Shown here one piece after another: positions 1 to 9,214 of a DNA stretch of 64,000 bases (position 1 is its first letter; every line of letters starts with the position of its first letter). The stretch comes from Kaistia adipata DSM 17808 (GTDB lineage: Bacteria; Pseudomonadota; Alphaproteobacteria; Rhizobiales; Kaistiaceae): positions 1 through 64,000 of the forward strand of contig NZ_AUHO01000006.1 of assembly GCF_000423225.1 (NCBI RefSeq), read 5' to 3'. The notes under the pieces are model-generated. The model saw only the letters and a list, made by a program, of their open reading frames with translations, was not told the origin of the DNA and did no database searches. Made by a program: the position numbers and the translations under genes.

Positions 1-221
1 GGCGGGAAATCGCGCGGCACCGAACGCCATTGGCACCCCGTCGACAACACATACAAGAGCGCATTGACGACCGCCCGCATCGACGTGGACGGCGGGCGGC
101 CCAGCGCCGACTTCGCCGGCAAAAATGGCAGGATCAGCGCCCATTCCGTATCCGTCAAATCGCTTGCATAGCGCCCCGCCGCACGCTCATGCTGCCGCCG
201 GGTGGTCTTGGTCCAAACCAT
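1..221 (-). CDS. IS5-family transposase, N-terminal fragment (runs off the window)
   Basis: Seventy-three codons are visible, starting at an ATG at 221 with a GGGAGG-like ribosome site just upstream. The protein opens [10 protein letters not shown] and continues with [13 protein letters not shown], then [22 protein letters not shown] and [13 protein letters not shown]. This is the DUF4096-type N-terminal domain found at the start of many IS5-family DDE transposases, where T-D-x-E-W and G-C-x-W-R-x-L/V-P are hallmarks. The catalytic DDE core would lie beyond position 1. Many such elements use two overlapping frames, so the visible part may be only the first one. The family is certain enough, but activity of the element cannot be judged. 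Confidence 0.85.
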   Translation of the reverse strand, partial: MVWTKTTRRQHERAAGRYASDLTDTEWALILPFLPAKSALGRPPSTSMRAVVNALLYVLSTGCQWRSVPRDFP

Positions 222-278
222 GCTGTGAGCCTCCCTGATCTTCGCAAATCAAAGAGAATCACACTTGATCAGGACCAC
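1..278 (-). mobile_element. 5' end of an IS5-family insertion sequence (cut by window edge)
   Basis: The element contains the transposase N-terminus described in the next entry. Its outer end is inferred, not proven. Read on the minus strand, a tetranucleotide CTAG at 279-282 is followed by GGTGGTCCTGATCAAGTG, which has the look of a terminal repeat lying about 50 nt before the transposase ATG. IS5-type elements often duplicate YTAR-like targets such as CTAG. The other end lies outside the window, so neither the inverted repeat nor the target duplication can be confirmed. Confidence 0.6.
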
Positions 279-327
279 CTAGACATTACGGGCCAGACAC
301 TGAGGATGATGGTCGAGTCTCGCCAGG

Positions 328-1092
328 TCAGCGCAGCAGCAGGCCGCCGTCGACATGGATGGTCTGGCCAGTGATGTGGCCGGCCGGGCGCGACAGCAGG
401 AAGGCAATCGTCGCGGCGACGTCGACGGGGGTGCCCATCCGGCCGTTCGGCGTGGCCTCGATCGCCGGATTGTCGGCGGAATGCGGCATCGCCTTGTGGC
501 CGCCCGGGTCCTTGCGCGTGAAGCCGGGCGCGACGGCGTTGACCGTGGTGCCGGTCGGCGCGAGCTCGAAGGCCAGCGCCTTGCCGAGCGCCTCCAGCGC
601 CGCCTTGGCGGCCGAGGTCGCCGGGAAGGTCAGGCCGGCCTTGGCGAAGGTGTGCGCCACGAAGGAGCTCACGATCACGACGCGGCCCCAGGACGAGGTC
701 TGCAGGTCGGGCAGGGCGGCGGCGACGAGGCGGTGGAAGGCGACCGGCATCGAGGCGAGCGCGTGGGCGAGGTCGTCCTCGGTCAGCGTGGTGAAATTGG
801 CCATCGACGCCTTGGCGGCGTTGCTGACGATCTGGTCGAGGCGGCCGAAGCGGGCGCGGGCCTGCGCGACGAGGGCGGCGGGAACGGCCGGATCGGCGAG
901 GTCGCCGAGCGCCGTGTCGACGAGGCTGCCGGCCTTGCGGGCTTCTTCCGCGACCACCGCGAGGCCCTGCTCGTTCTTGCGCGTGTGCAGGAGGATGGCC
1001 GTGCCCGGCCTGGCGATGGCGCGCACCGTCGCCGCGCCGATGCCGCTCGCGGCGCCGGTCACCAGCACGACGCGTTCGATGGTCTCTGTCAT
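328..1092 (-). CDS. SDR-family oxidoreductase with Thr in place of the catalytic Tyr
   Basis: This 254-residue protein has the classical short-chain dehydrogenase layout. The NAD(P)-binding TGAASGIG lies at residues 12-19, SNAA replaces the usual NNAG at 90-93, the VVIVSS strand is at 138-143, and the C-terminus is TGQTIHVDGG. At the active site the expected YxxxK reads TSAAK: residue 159 is Thr (codon ACC) and Lys163 is kept. The Asn of the catalytic tetrad also seems to be missing near residue 114. It may bind NAD(P) without normal dehydrogenase chemistry. The start at 1092 is preferred because upstream residues lack SDR character. It lies downstream of the gamma-glutamyltransferase-like gene on the same strand, 79 bp away, so co-transcription is possible. 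Substrate unknown. Confidence 0.85.
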   Translation of the reverse strand: MTETIERVVLVTGAASGIGAATVRAIARPGTAILLHTRKNEQGLAVVAEEARKAGSLVDTALGDLADPAVPAALVAQARARFGRLDQIVSNAAKASMANFTTLTEDDLAHALASMPVAFHRLVAAALPDLQTSSWGRVVIVSSFVAHTFAKAGLTFPATSAAKAALEALGKALAFELAPTGTTVNAVAPGFTRKDPGGHKAMPHSADNPAIEATPNGRMGTPVDVAATIAFLLSRPAGHITGQTIHVDGGLLLR

Positions 1093-1171
1093 TCCAATGC
1101 TCCTGATCGCAAATTCTTCCCTGGCCGCGTCTTCTTCGCGCGAACCGGGACCACTTCGCTCGAAAACGCTT

Positions 1172-2761
<1,590 letters not shown>

Positions 2762-2802
2762 GGCGTGTCCGGTTGTCCCGCTCTCGTCTCTAGCACGCAT
2801 GC

Positions 2803-3273
2803 CTAGCTCTTGGCCGGCTTGTCGCCATGCGACGTGGCCGGTGTGCCGCGGAAGAGCGACATGTGGCTGTGGTTGCTGACCCAGGGCTCCTCGACCGATT
2901 TGCGGATGAAGCTGACGGTCGCGCGTCCGGCTCGGGTGAAGGTACTGCCATCCTCGTGATAGCCGGTCGAATCGAAGACCGCGAGGCCCACGGCGAAGAG
3001 CCGGTCGGGCGAGACCAGGGCACGGATGTCGTCCCGGAAGGTGAAGCCGTCAACCGTTGGCCAGACCTTGCGCCACTGCGTCGTCTCGGCCACCTCGCGG
3101 CCGACCATGAAGTCCGTGAAGGTGCCGAACGAGATGAAATCGTCGATGACCAGCTGGCGCGCCGGCACGAAGTCGACGGCCCGCACATAACCGGAAAGCT
3201 CGGTGAACCAGCGGCGGATATCGGCGAGGTCGGCTTCGTGGACGACGGTTCCAGCTTCGATATGCTGAGTCAT
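2803..3273 (-). CDS. SnoaL-like / NTF2-fold protein
   Basis: A 156-residue protein of the nuclear-transport-factor-2 fold (SnoaL-like, DUF4440-like) is predicted. The pattern is an N-terminal helix (IRRWFTELSGYVRAVD), a long middle with VIDDFISFGTF and VGREVAET, then strands ending FTRAGRATVSFIRK and WVSNHSHMSLF. Members are small barrel enzymes such as ketosteroid isomerases, or ligand-binding subunits; no catalytic residue can be assigned here. The ATG at 3273 has a GAGGAC ribosome site. The gene sits 10 nt after the ABC chimera and ends just before the gamma-glutamyltransferase-like gene, so it is part of that minus-strand cluster. Function unknown. Confidence 0.75.
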   Translation of the reverse strand: MTQHIEAGTVVHEADLADIRRWFTELSGYVRAVDFVPARQLVIDDFISFGTFTDFMVGREVAETTQWRKVWPTVDGFTFRDDIRALVSPDRLFAVGLAVFDSTGYHEDGSTFTRAGRATVSFIRKSVEEPWVSNHSHMSLFRGTPATSHGDKPAKS

Positions 3274-3283
3274 TTCAATGTCC

Positions 3284-4468
3284 TCATGCGATTGCTTCAA
3301 CGGGCGCCGCAGGTGCCGCGACCGCCGAATGCCCGGTGCCGAGCAGGGTCCAGGTCCGGTAAGTCAAATCCCAGAAGCGCTCGTCCTTGCGCAGCGCGAC
3401 GACGTCGCGCGGCCGCTCGAACGGCACGGCGAGGTCGGCGACGATGCGGCCGGGCCGGGCCGACATCACCAGCACCCGGTCGGCCAGCGTCAGCGCCTCG
3501 TCGACGCTGTGGGTGATGAAGACGACGGTCTTGCCCGAGGCTTCCCAGATCCGGAGCAGTTCCTGCTGGAGGACCAGCCGCGTCTGCTCGTCGAGCGCGC
3601 CAAACGGCTCGTCCATCAGCAGGATGTCGCGATCGTCGGCAAGCGCGCGCGCCACCGCGACGCGCTGCTTCATGCCGCCGGAGAGCTGGTGCGGCAGGGC
3701 CGAGCGGAAATCCGTCAGCCGTGTCAGTTCCAGCAGTTCCCCAACGCGGCGGTCGATCGTCGCCTTGTCGACGCCTGCGAGAGAAAGCGGGAAGGCGATG
3801 TTGTCGGCGACCGAGAGCCAGGGAAAGATCGAGGCTTCCTGGAACACCAAGGCCGGCGTCTTGCCGCCGGCGATGGCGACCGTGCCGGAGAGCTGCTTCT
3901 CCAGCCCGGCCAGGATGCGCAGAACCGTGGTCTTGCCGCAGCCGCTTGGCCCGACGAGGCAGACGAACTCGCCGCGCTTCACCGAGAAGACGAGGAAGAA
4001 TACGCCGATGGCGATGACGACGTATTTCGACAAATCGCCGATGCCGAAGATCAGCAGGATCAGCGGCAGGATGGCGATCTTCGGCACCGGATAGAGCGCG
4101 GCGAATATCGGCGCGAAGACGCGGTGCAGCTTTGGCGACAGGCCGAGCGCCGTGCCGATCAGCAGCGCCGGGATCGCGCCCATGACGAAGCCGATCGCCA
4201 CTCGGCGCAGCGTCGCGCCGATATGCACGAAGAGCTCGAGGCTCGCGATCATCTGCCAGGCGGTATCGACGATCGAGGACGGCGCCGGGAAGAAGCGCCT
4301 GTCGACGAGGCCAGCGCGGGAGGCAAACTCCCAGAAGGCGAGGATCAGCAGCGGGCTGAAATAGGAGATCAGGCGATAGCGATGGTCGCGCCGCGCCGGC
4401 GCCACCAGCTTCTCGACCTCGGCGGCCGAAAGGCCGGCCGTGCCCTTGATGCCGCGATCACCGGCCAT
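3284..4468 (-). CDS. ABC transporter permease-ATPase chimera (likely deletion fusion)
   Basis: One open frame of 394 codons joins two proteins normally encoded separately. Residues 1-161 are the N-terminal part of an SsuC/TauC-type permease (PAPSSIVDT, LRRVAIGF, ALYPVPKIAILPL), ending inside a membrane helix at AIGVFFLVF. From residue 162 (SVKRGEFVCL) it is an SsuB/TauB-type ATPase: Walker A GPSGCGKTT at 173-181, signature LSGGMKQR, Walker B ILLMDEPFGALD and the switch His in FITHS. The permease lacks its C-terminal part with the EAA loop that docks on the ATPase, and the ATPase lacks its first strands. An in-frame deletion near 3985-3988 explains this best. The start at 4468 overlaps the stop of a small upstream frame (ATGGCCGGTGA). 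Probably a non-functional importer; an assembly error is the alternative. Confidence 0.85.
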   Translation of the reverse strand: MAGDRGIKGTAGLSAAEVEKLVAPARRDHRYRLISYFSPLLILAFWEFASRAGLVDRRFFPAPSSIVDTAWQMIASLELFVHIGATLRRVAIGFVMGAIPALLIGTALGLSPKLHRVFAPIFAALYPVPKIAILPLILLIFGIGDLSKYVVIAIGVFFLVFSVKRGEFVCLVGPSGCGKTTVLRILAGLEKQLSGTVAIAGGKTPALVFQEASIFPWLSVADNIAFPLSLAGVDKATIDRRVGELLELTRLTDFRSALPHQLSGGMKQRVAVARALADDRDILLMDEPFGALDEQTRLVLQQELLRIWEASGKTVVFITHSVDEALTLADRVLVMSARPGRIVADLAVPFERPRDVVALRKDERFWDLTYRTWTLLGTGHSAVAAPAAPVEAIA

Positions 4469-4622
4469 GGAGCGCGCTCGCGAGCTCGGCAAAAGCGCGG
4501 GCCGGGGACCGGCCCTCGGCAGGCAGGGCGGCGTACACGGCCGCGATGAGCAGCAGCGCGCCGATCGCGGCAAGTGTCTGGCGGGGGAGTTTCGGCACGT
4601 CGGACCGTTCGCTGATGGCCAT
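4458..4622 (-). CDS. small single-helix membrane protein or permease remnant
   Basis: A 54-codon frame is coupled to the ABC chimera by an 11-nt overlap. It begins MAISERSDVPKLPRQ and has one strong hydrophobic helix (TLAAIGALLLIAAVYAAL) followed by a short tail SPARAFAELASALHGR. The tail resembles the region after the first helix of SsuC-type permeases, where a PSP-A-x-x-F-A motif is common. It may therefore be the stump of a second permease that also lost its middle. A GTG at 4661 would extend it by 13 residues. No clear ribosome site supports either start. I do not recognise a complete family. Confidence 0.4.
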   Translation of the reverse strand: MAISERSDVPKLPRQTLAAIGALLLIAAVYAALPAEGRSPARAFAELASALHGR

Positions 4623-4720
4623 TTCGCGCGGCGGGGGATGCCATGCGATTTCGACCGCCACGATCGGTCAGGCGGCGCGTTTCAACGAGCGACGGGGTTG
4701 TGAAATATCACTGCCGAGGA

Positions 4721-4748
4721 GAAAAATTTCATGCCCCGACGATGGGGC
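4721..4748 (-). terminator. possible terminator after the small GTG-started gene
   Basis: On the minus strand GCCCC and GGGGC (4744-4748 and 4733-4737) form a short stem with a 6-nt loop, followed by AAATTTTTC. The stem is only five pairs, so strength is doubtful. It lies about 30 bp after the stop of the gene at 4776-5036. Confidence 0.4.
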
Positions 4749-4775
4749 GCGCAAAGCCGCCGGAACGGCGCGCCG

Positions 4776-5036
4776 TCAGTCGGTCACGGCGTCCCAGGGC
4801 AGGTCGGCGACGCGGATCGGCCAGCGCTCGAACACCAATGTTTCGGCCTGTGCTTCGTCGCGTTCGAAGACGCGGGCAGCCATGCCGAGTTCGGCGGCCG
4901 AGTTGCCGAGATGCTTCGCCATCGAGAGCGCGACGTCGTGCGACGTGAATGCGCCGATCAGCGATCCGCTCTGGCTCACGATCGCATAGCCCCGGTCTGC
5001 ATTGGGCTCGACATAGTAGACCGCCGAATCAAACAC
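4776..5036 (-). CDS. hypothetical small protein, 86 aa, GTG start
   Basis: The protein opens MFDSAVYYVEPNADRGYAIV and ends WDAVTD. It appears soluble, with two short strand-like stretches at the start, then a helix (SHDVALSMAKHLGN). The layout is reminiscent of small DUF2188-type proteins, but I cannot assign a family. The start is GTG at 5036, chosen because a full GAGGAGA ribosome site lies six bases upstream; no competing ATG has one. It stands alone between the ABC remnant and the MFS gene, with its own probable terminator. That the reading frame is real is well supported; function unknown. Confidence 0.7.
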   Translation of the reverse strand: MFDSAVYYVEPNADRGYAIVSQSGSLIGAFTSHDVALSMAKHLGNSAAELGMAARVFERDEAQAETLVFERWPIRVADLPWDAVTD

Positions 5037-5263
5037 TTAACGTCTCCTCAACACCTCTGGGATGCATAGCTGAGTCGGTTGTGCCTGTGTGCGGCGATTG
5101 CCGTCCAGCCGGGAAATTCATCCGGATTTGCCGGCAGTGTGGCCCGGGAAGCATGCCGTGACTGTGACCGGCGTCGCTGCGTCGGCCGGCGTTTTGTCCG
5201 CAGGCGGTCGCGTTTCGAGTCGCGTCCGCTCATTTCCCCTCAGGGTTGTCAGAGGGGCTTGCG

Positions 5264-6487
5264 TCAGGTCTGCGCGCCCGGGCCATTGTCGCGCCTCGTC
5301 GCGAGCAGGGGACCGATCGCCAGGAAGGCGATCACCGCCACCGTGCCGAGCCCGGCAATGATGGAAAGCGCCTCCGGAATGCCGAGCCGCTCGGTCATCA
5401 GCGCGAAGGCGAAGGGCGCGGCCGAGGAAACGACGAGGCGCACCGAGGTCAGGCGGCCGAGGCGCTTGCCGTAGCCGTCGCTGCCGAAGAGCTCCAGCGG
5501 CAGCGTTCCCTGCACGATGCTGGCGAGGCCGGAACTCAGGCCGAACACGATGGCGAAGGCGAAGGCGCCGGCAAGGCTCGGCGCCGTCATGAGCAGGATG
5601 CCGGTCGCCAGCGGCAGGAAGAGCGAGGCGATGATGGCGAGCGAGCGCTGCGACAGGCGGCCGGCGAACATCATGTTGGTGAAGCGGCTCAGCACCTGGG
5701 CCGGGCCGAACACGGAGGCGACCAGCACGCTCGCCTGCGCCAGGCCGAGCCCGGACAGCATGGGCAGCATGTGCACCAGGAAGGTCGAGGTGACGAAGCT
5801 CTGGATCGCGAAGCCGATGAGCATCAGTCCGAAGGCGCGGGGCCGCTGGGCATCGCCGACGACGCCGGCCACGGAAGGCGAGGTCGCGATCGCCGGATCC
5901 AGCTCGGCGCTGCTCGCGCCGCGCTGCCGTGTGCGGACCGTCAGCCAGGCATGGATCGGCAGGCAGATGACGAGGTGCAGCGCGGCGTAGACCATGTAGA
6001 CGTGATGCCAGTCCATCCGCTCGCCGAGCGCGGTCGTGAAGGGCCAGAACAGCGTCGAGGAAAAGCCGGCGATCAGCGTCAGCTGGGTGATCGTGCGCTG
6101 GGCCCGCACCGGGTTGATCTGCACCAGCAGCGTGAAGGAGCTCGTGTACTGCACCAGCGCCGACGCGATCTGGATGGCGATCAGGCCGAGGACGAGCATG
6201 ACGCTGTTCACGGCCAGGGCGGAGGCGCCGAGCGCCAGCCCGGCGACCAGCGAGCCGACCGTCATGACGCGCCCGGCGCCGGCCCTGTCGATCCAGGCGC
6301 CGATCCAGGGCGCGCAGAGTCCGCTCGCCAGCAGCGAGACGGAGAAGGCGGCGAACATCCATTCCGTCGACAGGGCGAATTCGCGCCCCATGCCGGGCGC
6401 CAGCACGCTGAAGGAATAATAGAGGGTGCCGTAGCCGATGATCTGGGTCAGGCCGAGGGCGAGGACGGCGGAAACGGGGCGTATCAT
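5264..6487 (-). CDS. MFS transporter, 12 membrane segments
   Basis: A 407-residue major facilitator superfamily protein acts in the inner membrane. It starts MIRPVSAVLALGLTQIIGYG, and helices 1-6 are followed by a charged cytoplasmic loop with ELDPAIATSP near the middle, then helices 7-12. The loop after helix 2 has APWIGAWIDRAGAGRVM, a variant of the MFS G-x-x-x-D-R-x-G motif. The ATG at 6487 is chosen because the frame upstream is Arg-rich and non-hydrophobic. Substrate cannot be deduced; the N-terminal pattern resembles the monocarboxylate/oxalate-type branch only loosely. It is transcribed divergently from ugpB across a 295-bp gap. Confidence 0.85.
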   Translation of the reverse strand: MIRPVSAVLALGLTQIIGYGTLYYSFSVLAPGMGREFALSTEWMFAAFSVSLLASGLCAPWIGAWIDRAGAGRVMTVGSLVAGLALGASALAVNSVMLVLGLIAIQIASALVQYTSSFTLLVQINPVRAQRTITQLTLIAGFSSTLFWPFTTALGERMDWHHVYMVYAALHLVICLPIHAWLTVRTRQRGASSAELDPAIATSPSVAGVVGDAQRPRAFGLMLIGFAIQSFVTSTFLVHMLPMLSGLGLAQASVLVASVFGPAQVLSRFTNMMFAGRLSQRSLAIIASLFLPLATGILLMTAPSLAGAFAFAIVFGLSSGLASIVQGTLPLELFGSDGYGKRLGRLTSVRLVVSSAAPFAFALMTERLGIPEALSIIAGLGTVAVIAFLAIGPLLATRRDNGPGAQT

Positions 6488-6662
6488 GCTGTGGTCCTGC
6501 GCCTGGCGGACCCATCCCGCGGCGGTGTCGGCACGTCGCGGCGGGGCCGCGAATCGTGCGCTGCGCGCTTCTATGCGCGCTCGCGGCCGGTAAGAACAGT
6601 CCATTTCACACGACGTTGCCCGCGGTGCCGCAGCGGGCCGCTACGGCCGGGCCGGGGCATCG

Positions 6663-6678
6663 CCCGAGCGCGCTCGGG
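6663..6678. promoter_or_regulatory. perfect 16-bp palindrome between MFS gene and ugpB
   Basis: CCCGAGCGCGCTCGGG is an exact palindrome lying 175 bp upstream of the MFS start and 105 bp upstream of ugpB. It could be an operator for a dimeric regulator controlling either gene. No regulator gene is adjacent. High GC makes such palindromes less rare, so the call is tentative. Confidence 0.3.
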
Positions 6679-6782
6679 GACGGCGGATCTGGTTAGCCGG
6701 CATGTCATGCGGGCGTTACGGGGGCGGGAGTAAGCGGGGGCCGTCGCGCCGGACTGGCGCACCCATCCTTCGTGAGGCACTC

Positions 6783-8132
6783 ATGAACGCCAAGCTTTCC
6801 AGCGCCTTCGGCACCTTCGCCGTCGCGGCGCTGCTCGCCGGCCCGGCCGCGGCCGACAAGACCAAGATCGATTTCTGGTTCGGCAATTCCGGCGATATCG
6901 CCAAGCGCGTGCAGGAGCAGTGCGACCGCTTCAACGCCAGCCAGACCGACTACGAGGTCGTCTGCACCAGCCAGGGCACCTACGACGCCTCGCTGCAGAA
7001 CACCATCGCCGCCTTCCGCGCCGGCCAGCAGCCGACCATCGCCCAGGTCTCCGACGCCGGCACGCTCGACATCATGCTGTCCGGCGCCTACTACCCGGCC
7101 AACAAGCTGATGACCGACATGGGCTACACGGTCGACTGGACCGACTATTTCCCGGGCATCGCCAACTACTACGCGACGTCGAAGGGCGAGATGTACTCGT
7201 TCCCCTTCAACTCCTCGACGGCGCTGCTCTACTGGAACAAGGACGCCTTCGCCAAGATCGGCAAGGACCATGCGCCGAAGACCTGGGAAGAGGCCGCGGC
7301 CGATTTCAAGGCCCTGAAGGCCGCCGGCTATGCCTGCCCGCTCGCCTTCAACATCTCGCGTGACGAGGTCTGGCAGCTCGGCGAGCAGTTCATGGCCGTG
7401 CATGGCGAGCCGATGGCCACCAAGCGCAACGGCTTCGAGGGCCTCGACGCCGAGCTCACCTTCAACAAGGGCAAGTGGGTCCAGTTCGTTAAGGATCTCA
7501 AGGGCTGGTACGACAACGGCGAAGCCGTCATCAAGTCGAAGGAAACCGGCCAGACCTTCATCGAGGCGTTCGCGAATGGCGACTGCCAGGTCATCCTGAC
7601 CTCGGTCGGCGACCACGGCAATATCGGCCGCACCGCCAAGGAAGGCGTCAACTGGGACGTCGCCATGCTCCCGGTCTACGAGGGCACCGATCGCAAGAGC
7701 TCCTTCGTCGGCGGCGCCTCGCTCTGGGTGCTCAACGGCAAGTCGGAGCCGGAATACAAGGCGGCCGCCGCCTTCTTCGACTTCATCGCCAAGCCCGAGG
7801 AAGCCCTGACCTGGTCGACTGTGACCGGCTACATCCCGGTCCGCAACTCCGGCTTCAAGTACCTGAACGAGCAGGGCTTCTACGACAAGGCTCCGTACAA
7901 GGGCCGCGAGCACGCGATCGCCAGCCTGACCGCTTCGTCGGCCGAGGATCCGGCTCCGCAGGGCATCCGCCTCGGCGGCCTGCTGCAGATCCGCCAGGAA
8001 ATCTCGAACGGCCTGCAGTCGATCTTCGTCAACAACGAGGACGTCCAGACGGCGCTCGACCAGTCGGCTGAACGCGGCAACCAGATCCTGCGCCGCTTCG
8101 AGCAGACCTACCAGGGCAAGACCCTCCCGTAA
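6783..8132 (+). CDS. ugpB: ABC transporter substrate-binding protein, UgpB type
   Basis: The 449-residue periplasmic binding protein has a short Sec signal peptide (MNAKLSSAFGTFAVAALLAG, cleavage after about residue 24 at AAA-DKT). The mature start KIDFWFGNSG, then FRAGQQPTIAQV and PFNSSTALLYWNKDAF, follow the family 1 solute-binding pattern; UgpB binds sn-glycerol-3-phosphate in E. coli, and related proteins bind glycerophosphodiesters. Met at 6783 starts the signal peptide; the frame upstream is not secretory. It heads a six-gene plus-strand operon. A 12-bp stem-loop lies 59 nt after its stop, before ugpA, and may raise its mRNA level relative to the permeases. The true ligand is inferred only from family and neighbours. 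Confidence 0.92.
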   Translation: MNAKLSSAFGTFAVAALLAGPAAADKTKIDFWFGNSGDIAKRVQEQCDRFNASQTDYEVVCTSQGTYDASLQNTIAAFRAGQQPTIAQVSDAGTLDIMLSGAYYPANKLMTDMGYTVDWTDYFPGIANYYATSKGEMYSFPFNSSTALLYWNKDAFAKIGKDHAPKTWEEAAADFKALKAAGYACPLAFNISRDEVWQLGEQFMAVHGEPMATKRNGFEGLDAELTFNKGKWVQFVKDLKGWYDNGEAVIKSKETGQTFIEAFANGDCQVILTSVGDHGNIGRTAKEGVNWDVAMLPVYEGTDRKSSFVGGASLWVLNGKSEPEYKAAAAFFDFIAKPEEALTWSTVTGYIPVRNSGFKYLNEQGFYDKAPYKGREHAIASLTASSAEDPAPQGIRLGGLLQIRQEISNGLQSIFVNNEDVQTALDQSAERGNQILRRFEQTYQGKTLP

Positions 8133-8190
8133 TCCGGGCTGAAGCTCCCACCCCACCCTTCGTGCCGGGGGGCCGAAGGGCAGGGAGGCC

Positions 8191-8220
8191 GGCGGAACGT
8201 GGCTCACCCCACGTTCCGCC
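8191..8220 (+). other. intercistronic stem-loop between ugpB and ugpA
   Basis: GGCGGAACGTGG (8191-8202) pairs perfectly with CCACGTTCCGCC (8209-8220) over 12 bp with a 6-nt loop. The bases after it (TCTTCCGTTCC) are not a full U-tract, so it is more likely an mRNA-protecting hairpin or a partial terminator than a true stop. Such hairpins are common after binding-protein genes in ABC operons. Confidence 0.7.
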
Positions 8221-8318
8221 TCTTCCGTTCCGTCGCCGTCGCGGCGCCGGACGGCTCAAGACCGCCGGACCGGCCATGCTGCGCCGCCGCCGGCCGCCGC
8301 CCCCAGTGAGAATCTTCG

Positions 8319-9203
8319 ATGGAAAAGCGCGCCACCTTCTCGTCCACGACCATCGGCCTGCTGTTCGTGCTGCCGATGCTCGTCCTGATGTTCGTCTTCT
8401 TCTACTGGCCGAGCGGCCAGGCGCTCTACTGGGCCTTCACGCTCGAGCAGCCCTGGGGCGGGGGCAATACCTGGGTGGGGCTGCAGAACTTCCGCCAGTT
8501 GCTCGCCGATCCCTATTACTGGGGCGCGATCGGCCGCAGCCTGGTGTTCGGCCTCGGCTCGACCACCATCGCGATGGGCCTGGCGCTGGTGCTGGCGCTG
8601 TTCACCGATCGCGAGCTGCGCGGCCACAAGGCCTATCGCAGTGTCTTCATCTGGCCCTACGCCATCGCCGCGCCGGCGCTCGGCCTCGCCTTCCGCTTCA
8701 TCCTGGCGCCCGAGGCGGGCTTCCTGTCGCTGATCAACCAGGTTTGGCCCGGCCTGTGGAACCCGGCGCTCGACGGCAAGGACGCGATGATCGCCGTCAT
8801 CGTCGCCTTCTCGTGGAAATATATCGGCTACAATTTCATCTTCTTCCTGTCGGCGCTGCAGTCGATCCCGCGCTCGCTGACCGAGGCGGCGGCGATGGAC
8901 GGCTCCGGCCCGCTGCGGCGCATGTGGGACATCCAGCTGCCGCTGCTGACGCCGACCCTGTTCTTCCTGCTCGTGATCAACATCACCGAGAGCTTCCAGG
9001 ACAGTTTCGGCATCATCGACATCATGACCCAGGGCGGTCCGGCGCGTGCCACCGAGCTCATGGTCTACAAGATCTATTTCGACGGCTTCAAAGGCCTCGA
9101 CTATTCCGGCGCCGCCGCCCAGTCGATCATCCTGATGCTGCTCGTCATCCTGCTCACCATCGTGCAGTTCCGCTTCATCGAGCGGCGCGTGCACTACAAG
9201 TAG
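8319..9203 (+). CDS. ugpA: ABC transporter permease, UgpA type
   Basis: A 294-residue inner-membrane permease (MalF/UgpA family) has six predicted membrane segments, starting with IGLLFVLPMLVLMFVFFY. The EAA loop, which contacts the ATPase, reads LTEAAAMDGSGPLRRMWDI at about residues 188-206. It forms the translocation pore together with the product of the next gene, 11 bp downstream. The ATG at 8319 places the charged MEKRATFSSTT tail before helix 1, as usual. The 186-bp gap to ugpB holds a stem-loop. Family assignment is firm; substrate is inferred from the binding protein. Confidence 0.93.
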   Translation: MEKRATFSSTTIGLLFVLPMLVLMFVFFYWPSGQALYWAFTLEQPWGGGNTWVGLQNFRQLLADPYYWGAIGRSLVFGLGSTTIAMGLALVLALFTDRELRGHKAYRSVFIWPYAIAAPALGLAFRFILAPEAGFLSLINQVWPGLWNPALDGKDAMIAVIVAFSWKYIGYNFIFFLSALQSIPRSLTEAAAMDGSGPLRRMWDIQLPLLTPTLFFLLVINITESFQDSFGIIDIMTQGGPARATELMVYKIYFDGFKGLDYSGAAAQSIILMLLVILLTIVQFRFIERRVHYK

Positions 9204-9214
9204 GGAGCGGGACC

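Noticed and set aside
6703-6719. Pho box before ugpB
   Set aside because: Only the first half (TGTCAT) fits; the second repeat matches four of six bases. Not enough for a call.
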